DNA of 64,000 nt. Origin: UBA1268 sp965662195. Its GTDB lineage: Bacteria > Planctomycetota > Planctomycetia > Pirellulales > UBA1268. This document shows, piece after piece, positions 33,153-41,246 of the stretch; position 1 is the stretch's first letter; each line of letters starts with the position of its first letter. The position numbers were made by a program, and so were the translations under genes. The notes beneath the pieces were generated by a model. It was not told the DNA's origin and ran no database searches. It worked only from the letters and a program-made list of their open reading frames with translations. Location: positions 36,167 through 100,166 of the forward strand of contig CBFIHA010000002.1 in NCBI GenBank assembly GCA_965662195.1. Reading direction: 5' to 3'.

Positions 33153-35324
33153 ATGTCCGACTTCGACACCTTCTCAACTGACACCGCAGCGCCCGTTGTT
33201 TCCCGTGCCGCCGGTGGGCTCCGTGGTTTGCTGAGCAATCGGCTACTGCTGGCCCTGCTGGTGGTCTCACTTCTGCCACTGGCGGTGATGGGGTACGCCA
33301 CCTACCAGTCGGCTGCCGGGGCGATCGAGCAGCAGGCCGAGCAGCAACTCCAGACGGTGAACACCATCACCGCCAAAGCGGTTTCACGATATTTCGACTC
33401 GATGGAGAAGCAACTGCAGATCACCGCCGACAACCGGATGACACTGGAAGCTCTCGAGGCTTTCAACACGGGCTATGACAAGATCCTCACCGCTGACACG
33501 CTCGACGACGCTGCCATCAGCCAGGCCCGTAAGGATCTTGCCACCTACTACACCGGCGAGTTTGCCAACGAGTTTGAACGGCAGACCGGCAAGGACGTGG
33601 CGACAACCGTGTTTCTGGAGAACCTCTCCGACCAAACAGCCTACCTGCAATACCTCTACATCAAGCGCAACGAGAACCCACTCGGCTCAAAGGAATTGCT
33701 CAACGCCGCCGACGACGGATCCCCCTACTCCGCCGCCCATGCCCTCTACCATCCGATCTTCCGCAGCTTCCTCAAGCGGCTGGGCATCTACGACTTCTTC
33801 CTGGTCGATGCTGACACCGGCATCATCGTCTACTCGGTCTTCAAGGAACTCGACTTCGGCACCTCCTTGAAGAACGGTTCATTTTCCGGCACCAACTTTG
33901 CCCGGGCCTTTCAGGAGGCGACCAGCGGTGGCCGTCGTGATGCCGTCGCCTTCGCCGACTTCGAGACGTATCTCCCCTCCTACGAGGCGCCGGCGAGCTT
34001 CATCGCCGCCCCCATCTATGACGGCCGCAAGGTTCGCGGAGCGGTGGTCTTCCAACTGCCGGTCGACCGCATGACAGCCATCATTGGAGAAACCACCGGC
34101 ATGGGCGAGACCGGTGAAACATACGCCGTGGCCGCCGACCGGCTGTTCCGCAGCCAGTCACGGTTCACCGACGATCTCGGGGTCAGCTCGACGATTATCA
34201 ACCCCCAGGTCAAGGTCGACACAGTTGCCGTTCGCTCGGCACTCGACGAGGGGGCAACCGGCACGGCCATCATCAGCGACTACCGGGGCACCGAGGTGCT
34301 CTCTTCGTGGCGACCGGTGACCGTCCACCGCGACTCCCGGGGGGGGGACAAAAACATCACGTGGGCACTCATTTCAGAGATCGACAAGGCCGAGGTCCTG
34401 CGGCCGATCCGCAGCCTGCTGCGATTCGCCCTGACGATCTTCGGCCTCACCACCATCGGCGTGCTGGTCGTCTCGGCGAGCATCGCCCGCCGGTTCACGC
34501 GTGAAGCCCTTCGGCAGGCCACCCTGGTCGACGGCATTGTCGACAACACCCATGCCCTGGCCGGTGCCTCGGAGGAGCTCACCAGCGTCAGCCAGCAGAT
34601 GAGTGCAGCTGCTGAGGAGACCACCGCCCAGGCCAACCTGGTCTCGGCCGCCGCCGAGCAGGTCAGCGGCAACACCAAGCTGGTCTCATCCTCGGTCGAG
34701 AATCTGCTGGAGAGCATCCATGAAATCGCCCATAGCGCCCAGGATGCCGCCGCCGTTGCCCGGCAGTCGGTCGAGATGGCCGCCGCCACGTCGGGCACGA
34801 TGGATGAACTTGGCCGCTCCAGCAGCCAGATCGGCCAGGTCGTCAAGGTGATCACCAGCATTGCCGAACAGACCAACCTGTTGGCGCTCAACGCCACCAT
34901 CGAGGCGGCCCGGGCGGGCGACATGGGCAAGGGCTTTGCCGTGGTCGCCAATGAGGTCAAAGAATTGGCCCGGGAAACCGCCAAGGCCACGGAGGACATC
35001 GGGGCCAAGATCGAAGCCATGCAGTCGGATACCAAGCGGGCAGTGACCGCCATCGGCGAGATCACTGCCGTGATCGAGAAGATCGACCTGCTGCAGACGA
35101 AGATTGCCACCGCGGTCGAGGAGCAGTCGGTCACCACCAATGAAATCAGCCGGAACATCGGCGAGGCGACCACCGGATCGACCGAGATCGCCCAGAACAT
35201 CGTGCAGGTGGCCCAGGCGGCACAAAGCACCGCTGAGGGGGCGAGCAACACGCAACTCTCCTCCCAGGAACTGGCCCGGATGGCCCAGGGACTGCAGCGA
35301 CTGGTCGAGGAATACCGCCGCTGA
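33153..35324 (+). CDS. Methyl-accepting chemotaxis receptor with large periplasmic sensor
   Basis: A 723-residue transmembrane receptor. TM1 is at about residues 28-50 (LLLALLVVSLLPLAVMGYAT), the periplasmic domain of about 370 residues is Cache-like in length and order, and TM2 is at about 423-446 (FALTIFGLTTIGVLVVSASI). The cytoplasmic part is all helical with the conserved tip EQTNLLALNATIEAARAGD (about 571) followed by KGFAVVANEVKELARET. A clear HAMP domain is not evident after TM2. The C-terminus ends RRLVEEYRR-like without a CheR-binding pentapeptide. The ligand is unknown. It is the only receptor in the window and lies inside the che operon, so it is probably the dedicated input. Confidence 0.92.
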   Translation: MSDFDTFSTDTAAPVVSRAAGGLRGLLSNRLLLALLVVSLLPLAVMGYATYQSAAGAIEQQAEQQLQTVNTITAKAVSRYFDSMEKQLQITADNRMTLEALEAFNTGYDKILTADTLDDAAISQARKDLATYYTGEFANEFERQTGKDVATTVFLENLSDQTAYLQYLYIKRNENPLGSKELLNAADDGSPYSAAHALYHPIFRSFLKRLGIYDFFLVDADTGIIVYSVFKELDFGTSLKNGSFSGTNFARAFQEATSGGRRDAVAFADFETYLPSYEAPASFIAAPIYDGRKVRGAVVFQLPVDRMTAIIGETTGMGETGETYAVAADRLFRSQSRFTDDLGVSSTIINPQVKVDTVAVRSALDEGATGTAIISDYRGTEVLSSWRPVTVHRDSRGGDKNITWALISEIDKAEVLRPIRSLLRFALTIFGLTTIGVLVVSASIARRFTREALRQATLVDGIVDNTHALAGASEELTSVSQQMSAAAEETTAQANLVSAAAEQVSGNTKLVSSSVENLLESIHEIAHSAQDAAAVARQSVEMAAATSGTMDELGRSSSQIGQVVKVITSIAEQTNLLALNATIEAARAGDMGKGFAVVANEVKELARETAKATEDIGAKIEAMQSDTKRAVTAIGEITAVIEKIDLLQTKIATAVEEQSVTTNEISRNIGEATTGSTEIAQNIVQVAQAAQSTAEGASNTQLSSQELARMAQGLQRLVEEYRR

Positions 35325-35445
35325 GGCCGGGGGGAGGTGAGGATTTCGCCATGCCGGCTGCTGCCGGTTCGTCGCGGGTAGACTTGGTGGCAGGGCGGCG
35401 GTCCACGCGGACGGCCAGAACAGGCGGTAGCGGCGGGAGGCAACC

Positions 35446-36972
35446 GTGCACGCATTGGTGGTTGACGACTCAAAACCGGTTCGGAGCATCCTCACCAAGG
35501 TGCTTGGTGAGTTGCAGTTTCAGTGCCACGAGGCTGCCAACGGCGTCGAGGCACTCGACAAACTCGTCCGCATGCCCCGGCCGACCCTGATCACGCTCAA
35601 TCGGCACATGCCAGAAATGGATGGCTTTGAACTGCTCGGCCGGCTCCGCCGCAGCCCCCAGTTCCGGGATCTCACGGTGATCATGATCTCCACAGATTGT
35701 GACGACGCGAGCGTGACCGCGGCCCGGACCCTTGGGGCCAATGATTTCGTGGCCAAGCCCTTTACACCGTCCGACCTGATCAGCCGGTTGCAGACACTCG
35801 GCATAGAGGTGCCCCGGGCAGGGGGCCGGTCAGTCGCCGAGCCGCCGGCCGGTGACTCGTCAGCCCGCCGTGAAGGCACCGGCTCACCTGACGCTGCAAC
35901 CCCGCTTCGACTGCTGATCGTCGATGACTCGGCAACCATCCGTGGGGTCCTTTCAAAGACCCTCGGCGCTGCCCCAGGCCTCACCGTTGCTGCCACCGCC
36001 GCCAATGGTGAGAAGGCCCTCAGCATCCTCGCCAGCGAATCGATCGACTTGGTGCTTCTGGACATTGAAATGCCGGTGATGGACGGTTTGGAAACCCTCC
36101 GGCAGCTTCGGCAGCGATACCCCCGACTGCCGGTGATCATGTTCTCCAGCCTGACTGAACGGGGGGCGAAGGCCACCCTCGAAGCACTGATCAACGGTGC
36201 CAACGACTACGTTGCCAAGCCGACGGGCGTGGGAGCCGATGCCATGGTGACCAGAATTGAGTCGGAATTGATCCCAAAAATCCGGGCAATTCGCCGGCCG
36301 CCCCTGCGGCCCGCTCCGCCATCACCACGGCCAGTTCGAGTCGAGCAGCCGGCAGGCCCAGAGCGACGACCACCCGCGGGCAGATCCCACCAGACCGCTG
36401 CAATCGTGATCGCAGTTTCCACCGGAGGCCCCAGCGCCCTGGCTGAAATCCTGCCCCGCTTCGTCGGCCCGACCAGCCCGCCTATCCTGATCGTCCAGCA
36501 CATGCCCAAAGAGTTCACGGCCCATCTCGCCGAACGGCTCACAAAACTCTGCAGTCATCCGGTCACGGAAGCAGTCGACGGCCAGCCGCTTGAACAGGGG
36601 ACCGCTGTGCTGGCACCCGGTGGTGTCCACATTGAAGTTGCCAAGGGGCTACCCGCCCCGCGGGTCGGCTTCAACCACGGACCGCCGGAAAATTCCTGCC
36701 GGCCGGCAGCTGATGTGCTGTTTCGCTCAGCCGCCCGGGTCTTTGCCGGTGACACCCTCGCCGTCGTGCTGACGGGGATGGGCAGTGACGGCCTTGTTGG
36801 CTGCCGGGCCATCGCGGCGGCCGGCGGAACGGTGCTCGCCCAGGACGAGCCGTCGAGTATCGTCTGGGGCATGCCTGGCCAGGTGGTGCGAGCCGGCCTT
36901 GCAGACATGGTGCTGCCGCTGGACCGGATCGGGCCCGACATCGCCATGCGGCTGCGTCGCCAGCAGCCCTGA
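35446..36972 (+). CDS. cheB: CheB methylesterase with extra N-terminal pseudo-receiver
   Basis: 508 residues from GTG 35446 with a GGGAGG SD. Three domains: receiver 1 (1-120), receiver 2 (152-270) and CheB methylesterase (315-505). Receiver 2 is normal, with phospho-acceptor Asp206 in LLDIEMPVMDG. Receiver 1 keeps VVDDS, MPEMDG and Lys104 (FVAKPF), but the acceptor position is Asn52 (LITLNRHMPEMDG), so it cannot be phosphorylated in the usual way. The esterase triad is intact: Ser325 (AVSTGGPS), His352 (VQHMP), Asp448 (TGMGSDG). It removes receptor methyl groups opposite to CheR. Confidence 0.92.
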   Translation: MHALVVDDSKPVRSILTKVLGELQFQCHEAANGVEALDKLVRMPRPTLITLNRHMPEMDGFELLGRLRRSPQFRDLTVIMISTDCDDASVTAARTLGANDFVAKPFTPSDLISRLQTLGIEVPRAGGRSVAEPPAGDSSARREGTGSPDAATPLRLLIVDDSATIRGVLSKTLGAAPGLTVAATAANGEKALSILASESIDLVLLDIEMPVMDGLETLRQLRQRYPRLPVIMFSSLTERGAKATLEALINGANDYVAKPTGVGADAMVTRIESELIPKIRAIRRPPLRPAPPSPRPVRVEQPAGPERRPPAGRSHQTAAIVIAVSTGGPSALAEILPRFVGPTSPPILIVQHMPKEFTAHLAERLTKLCSHPVTEAVDGQPLEQGTAVLAPGGVHIEVAKGLPAPRVGFNHGPPENSCRPAADVLFRSAARVFAGDTLAVVLTGMGSDGLVGCRAIAAAGGTVLAQDEPSSIVWGMPGQVVRAGLADMVLPLDRIGPDIAMRLRRQQP

Positions 36973-37021
36973 GCAGCTTGTATCAACCACCGCCCCTCCC
37001 ACCCACTCGTGAAAACCGTCC

Positions 37022-37843
37022 ATGCAGGTCAGCCCACCGCAGTTCTCCTATCTTCGTGGGCTGCTCAAGAAGAAGACTGGCGTCGTGATCGACGACAGCA
37101 AGCATTATCTGGTGGTCGCTCGCCTGCTGCCGGTGGTCAAGCAGCGCAAACTCCCGAGCCTCGACACGCTGATCGACCGGATTCGGACGGCTGGAGACTC
37201 CGGACTGGAGCGGGATGTGCTCAATGCGATGATGACGCATGAGACGAGTTTTTTCCGGGATCGCTCCCCGTTCGAAACGCTCAAGCAGCTGATCCCGGTC
37301 TATGCTCAAAAGCGGGCCGCCACCAAACAACTGACGATCTGGTCGGCTGCCTGCTCGACCGGCCAGGAGCCATACAGCATCGCCCTGTTGCTGAATGAGC
37401 ATTTCCGTGATCTGGCGGCAACCTGGCGGATTCGGATCATTGCCACCGACATCTCCGATGTCGTCCTCACCAGAGCCCGCGAAGGGGTCTACGGTGAAAT
37501 TGAGATTGTCCGGGGGCTGCCCCAACCACTGCTGAAAAAATATTTCACGCCATTTCAGGGCAAGTGGAGTATCGCGCAGTCCTGTCGCCGGCTGGTCGAG
37601 TTCCGGCAGCTCAATCTGACCGACCAATGGCCGATCATGCCCCCCTGCGACATCATCTTTCTCCGCAATGTGCTGCTCTATTTCGACGACCGAACCCGCA
37701 CCGAGGTGCTGACCAAAATACGGAAAGCCCTGCGGCCGGACGGGGCCCTGTTCCTCGGTGGTGCCGAGACGATGCTCGGCATCAATGCCCAGTATGAACG
37801 GCTCACCGGGCAGGGCTGCAGCTACTACCGGCCGCAACCCTGA
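37022..37843 (+). CDS. cheR: CheR chemoreceptor methyltransferase
   Basis: A 273-residue SAM-dependent glutamate methyltransferase. The N-terminal helical domain ends in MMTHETSFFRD, a CheR signature. The SAM site reads IWSAACSTGQEPYSIA, and LRNVLLYFDDRTRTEVL matches the conserved methyltransferase motif IV region. It sets receptor methylation together with CheB directly upstream (49-base gap). The gene ends 19 bases from the convergent receiver-phosphatase gene. No TPR or other extension is present. Confidence 0.94.
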   Translation: MQVSPPQFSYLRGLLKKKTGVVIDDSKHYLVVARLLPVVKQRKLPSLDTLIDRIRTAGDSGLERDVLNAMMTHETSFFRDRSPFETLKQLIPVYAQKRAATKQLTIWSAACSTGQEPYSIALLLNEHFRDLAATWRIRIIATDISDVVLTRAREGVYGEIEIVRGLPQPLLKKYFTPFQGKWSIAQSCRRLVEFRQLNLTDQWPIMPPCDIIFLRNVLLYFDDRTRTEVLTKIRKALRPDGALFLGGAETMLGINAQYERLTGQGCSYYRPQP

Positions 37844-37862
37844 GCCGGTGCACCGGACCAGC

Positions 37863-39263
37863 TCAGCCCTTCCACTCGAACCCCAGAATCGAGACGTCGT
37901 CGAGCGGCCCTTTGGGCTGGCACCAGGCCTGGATCGTTTCGAGCAGTTCACCCACACCGGCGTCGAGCGGCCGTGACCGGTTGAGCGTGACCACTTCCAC
38001 CAGGGCATCGTCACCAAACTGCTGCAGATCCTTATCCATCGCCTCGGTGACACCATCAGAGTAAAGATAGAGCCGGTCACCAGGCTCGAGTTGCAGGGCC
38101 TGCTCCTCGTATTCGGCTTCGGGGAAAAAGCCGATCGGCAGGCTGTGGAGGGTCTGAAAGCCGGCCTCACCGGACGCCGGCAGCCGCAGCAGCGGCGGGT
38201 GGCCGCTGGCGGTGTACCGCACCTGGCCGGTTGTCGTGTTCACCACGCAATAGACGAAGGTGAAGTAAAGCTCGGAAAAATCCTCGGCCTGAAACTGCCG
38301 GTTGAGTTCGGTCGCCACCTCGACCGGGGGCACGACGATCACTTTGCCGTCAGCGCCGGGGCGTACCAGCACCGAACTGTCCGATGCCTTGGGGGTGAGA
38401 AATCGGCCGACGGTTACTGACAGCAGCGACGAGGGCACCCCATGGCCACTGACGTCGACGACGAACAGGCCGAGGTGTTCCTCGTCGAGTTTGAAGACAT
38501 TGAGAAAGTCACCGGCGAGTCCCTGGCAGGGCACATACCGCCAGGCGACATCACCGCAGCCGAATGCCAGCTGCTCTTCAGCGGGTAACAGCGACCGCTG
38601 CACCCGTGCCGCTGCCTCCAGATCACGGGTCATCTGGTCGTTGGCTGCCGCAATCCGGTCGTTGAGCTCCTTCAGCTCCTGGTTGTTCCGCTCCAGCCGC
38701 TCCTTGGCGGTCGCCAGATCCTGGTTGGTCTGGATCAGTTCCTGGTTCTTGGCAACGGCGTTCTCAAAGGTTGAGACCAGCAGGTTGAGGACCTGCTGGC
38801 GGCCGGCCTTGACCCTGAAGGTCTGGCCGGCGATCGCGACATCGATTGTCGGCTCCGCTCCTTCGTCGGCCGCAAGGGGTGTCTCCAGCAGCGAACTGAT
38901 CCGCCCCAGCAGATAGTCAGGCTCGTAGGGCTTGGTGACGTAGTTGTCGGCCCCGGCATCGAGCCCCCGGATGATGTCGAGGGGATCGGAGAGGGTCGAC
39001 AGCAGAATGAACGGGATCGTCCGCAAGTCGGGGTCGCCCTTGACCGCCTTGCAGAACTCATAGCCGGTCATCGTCGGCATCTCGATGTCCGAGACGATGA
39101 TTGCCGGCCGCTGCTCGCGGACCAGCTCGAGGGCTGCCTGTCCGTTCGCACCCCAGCGGACCCGGTGCCCAGCTTCGGTCAGCCTGCGATCCAAGATTTT
39201 CGCCTGGATGCGGCTGTCCTCGGCAATCACGATGTCGACGCTGCCCTGCTGCTGTGTGGTCAA
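37863..39263 (-). CDS. Receiver-PP2C (RsbU/SpoIIE-type) phosphatase
   Basis: 466 residues from TTG 39263, with GTGAGG upstream. Receiver domain 1-125 with acceptor Asp59 (IIVSDIEMPTMTG) and Lys (YVTKPYEPDYLL). A long coiled coil runs from about 155 to 215 (LERNNQELKELNDRIAAAND). The C-terminal PP2C-type serine phosphatase (about 220-466) shows VQRSLLPAEEQ, LAGDFLNVFKL and FVVDVSGHGVPSSLLS with the metal-binding Asp residues. Phosphorylation of the receiver probably controls dephosphorylation of an anti-anti-sigma protein, for which the STAS gene upstream on the same strand (128-base gap) is the obvious candidate. Confidence 0.9.
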   Translation of the reverse strand: MTTQQQGSVDIVIAEDSRIQAKILDRRLTEAGHRVRWGANGQAALELVREQRPAIIVSDIEMPTMTGYEFCKAVKGDPDLRTIPFILLSTLSDPLDIIRGLDAGADNYVTKPYEPDYLLGRISSLLETPLAADEGAEPTIDVAIAGQTFRVKAGRQQVLNLLVSTFENAVAKNQELIQTNQDLATAKERLERNNQELKELNDRIAAANDQMTRDLEAAARVQRSLLPAEEQLAFGCGDVAWRYVPCQGLAGDFLNVFKLDEEHLGLFVVDVSGHGVPSSLLSVTVGRFLTPKASDSSVLVRPGADGKVIVVPPVEVATELNRQFQAEDFSELYFTFVYCVVNTTTGQVRYTASGHPPLLRLPASGEAGFQTLHSLPIGFFPEAEYEEQALQLEPGDRLYLYSDGVTEAMDKDLQQFGDDALVEVVTLNRSRPLDAGVGELLETIQAWCQPKGPLDDVSILGFEWKG

Positions 39264-39391
39264 TCGAGCCTCACGTTATCCATTTGAGCGTGTGGGAGTC
39301 TTCAGGTTTTACGCCGGTCGATCCTGAGGGTTCACCGGTATCAGGAATGGCCCCTTTGCCGGGAGGTTCCGGGATAACTCAGCGGCTAGCT

Positions 39392-39751
39392 TCAATCAGC
39401 AAGTCGCGCAAGCCCGGCGGCAACATCCTCTTCAATCCGAAACAACTGATCGAGTCTGGTCAGTTCAAAAGTTTTCCGCACCGACGGCTGGAGACCACAG
39501 AGCACAATGCGTCCACCATTCTCAGCAAGGTCCCGGTAGAGCCGAACCAACACCCCAAGCGTCGCACTCGACATCAGCTCCACCTGCTGAAAGTCGATCA
39601 GGATTTTCCGCCTGGGATCACGTTCGATCAGGTCAACCAGTTGCGACTGAATTGCCTCGACAACTGGTCCCTCGGAGATTCTCCGTCCAGCGATTTCGGC
39701 AATAAAGCAGCTGTCCTGGCTTCGCGTTGTAAGGATTGGTTTTTCCGCCAT
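39392..39751 (-). CDS. STAS-domain anti-sigma factor antagonist (RsbV/SpoIIAA-like)
   Basis: 119 residues from ATG 39751 with GAGGACG as SD; a longer in-frame start has none. The whole protein is one STAS domain: LIDFQQVELMSSATLGVLVR matches the segment around the regulatory Ser of SpoIIAA, with Ser62 at the phosphorylation position, although the residue before it is Ser, not the usual Asp. It ends with a helical LTRLDQLFRIEED. It is expected to sequester an anti-sigma kinase when dephosphorylated. No RsbW-like kinase is in the window, so the switch is incomplete here. It precedes the phosphatase gene. Confidence 0.88.
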   Translation of the reverse strand: MAEKPILTTRSQDSCFIAEIAGRRISEGPVVEAIQSQLVDLIERDPRRKILIDFQQVELMSSATLGVLVRLYRDLAENGGRIVLCGLQPSVRKTFELTRLDQLFRIEEDVAAGLARLAD

Positions 39752-39984
39752 GGTCGTCCTCGCCTGCCCGGCCTGCGGTAATGTCCTACTCGTCCACCGG
39801 CCAACATTCGTCCCGGCCTGACACCGGTAGGGAAGCAGAGAGACCCGCCCCCATAAGCCGCCCAAGGTAGCAGAGAATCAGCTGATTGTCGGGATTTTTA
39901 GGAACGAATCGATTTTCCCGAAGAAATCGGTTTTCCCAGCCGATTCTATGGAGGGAAGAGTTTTCCTTTCAGGGGGGAGGTGTC

Positions 39985-41211
39985 ATGGGAATGCCATGGC
40001 GACCAGCAATTGTCGCAGTGTTATGTCTGGCATCGAGTGTGCCGCTGCTGGCTGCAGAACCGGACAAACCGGTGTTCCCAGCTGCGCTCGCCGAGCCTGC
40101 CGACGATGGGGTGACCGCGGACGCCACCGTTATTCAGGAGGTCGAAACGGCTGAAACCGGCGCGGGACTGGCATTCGCACCAGAGCCGGGGCTCCTTCTT
40201 GATGAGCTGCCGGCGGCCGTCCATCACCCCCGCTGTCAGCCAGGCAGTTGTAAACGCTGTCCCGACTATTGCCGGTTCGGCAGTTTTGACGTGCTCTTTC
40301 TGCAACGCAATGTCGGCACCGATGACAGCGTGATCGCCGAAGACCCCGCTGGCGGGCAGTCGGTTCCACTGCTGAGGAACCAGAGTGCCCAGCCGGCCAC
40401 CGCTGCCGGTGTGCGGCTGTTCTATGGCGTGCAGGGTCGCAACCGGGTCGGCTGGGAGATCGGCTACACCGGTATCTACGGCATGTTCGGTGAGGCCCGG
40501 GCGGAAGCCACCAACCAGATCCAGATTCCCGGTGGCCTGGGCCAGGCAGTCCAGGGCTGGGCCACCGCCAGCGGGGTGCGGCCGACCTATGCCTCGTCAC
40601 TGAACATGTTCGAGGCCAACATCTTCCAGCATCAGCATGCCATTAAAGGCGGCCGGCACTCCCCGTTTCCCTGGGATCGGGTTCACGACCCCTACTGTCA
40701 TAGCTTCAACTGGCTGTTCGGCCTGCGGTGGGCGGGCCTCAACGAGACGGCCGACCTCAACGTGCAGACCGATCCCGGCGAACCGTTTTCAGCCTATTCG
40801 GTCACGACCAGTTCGCAGCTGATCGGCCCCCAGATTGGCCTCAAGGAACGCCGGCAGTGGAACAACTGGGCGGTGGAGGGCTGGGCCAAGACCATGCTGG
40901 CCGGCACGTTTCTCAGTTCTTACGCCGATCCAATCACATCACCGTTGGCCCCGGGCCTTGAGTACCGCCCCGCCCGGGAAGACAACGAGGTCGGCGTCGG
41001 CTTTGTGGCCGATCTGAACTACTCAGTTGCCCGCCGGCTCGGCGAGCACTGGTGGCTGCGGGTCGGCTACAACCTGATCTGGGTCACGGGCGTCGCCCTA
41101 GCCCCGAACCAGTTCGACTTTACCGACACCTCCGCCAGCGGCAGCCGATTGGTGGGCGGCAGCAGCGTCTTTCTGCACGGGGCAAATCTAGGGGTCGAGG
41201 GCCGGTGGTAG
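39985..41211 (+). CDS. BBP7-family outer-membrane beta-barrel protein
   Basis: 408 residues from ATG 39985, set by GGAGGTG six bases upstream; a longer in-frame start has no SD. Signal peptide to about residue 22 (VAVLCLASSVPLLAAE). A short Cys motif (CQPGSCKRCPDYCRFGSFD) leads into the barrel. Phrases such as GVRLFYGVQGRNRVGWEIGY, SFNWLFGLRWAGLNE, GPQIGLKERR, WAVEGWAKTMLAG and the final Trp are the repeated beta strands typical of planctomycete BBP7 proteins. Such proteins are thought to form outer-membrane barrels. Function is unknown. Confidence 0.86.
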   Translation: MGMPWRPAIVAVLCLASSVPLLAAEPDKPVFPAALAEPADDGVTADATVIQEVETAETGAGLAFAPEPGLLLDELPAAVHHPRCQPGSCKRCPDYCRFGSFDVLFLQRNVGTDDSVIAEDPAGGQSVPLLRNQSAQPATAAGVRLFYGVQGRNRVGWEIGYTGIYGMFGEARAEATNQIQIPGGLGQAVQGWATASGVRPTYASSLNMFEANIFQHQHAIKGGRHSPFPWDRVHDPYCHSFNWLFGLRWAGLNETADLNVQTDPGEPFSAYSVTTSSQLIGPQIGLKERRQWNNWAVEGWAKTMLAGTFLSSYADPITSPLAPGLEYRPAREDNEVGVGFVADLNYSVARRLGEHWWLRVGYNLIWVTGVALAPNQFDFTDTSASGSRLVGGSSVFLHGANLGVEGRW

Positions 41212-41246
41212 GCCGCAGGGGCTGCCTGAGACATCCCCATATCCAA

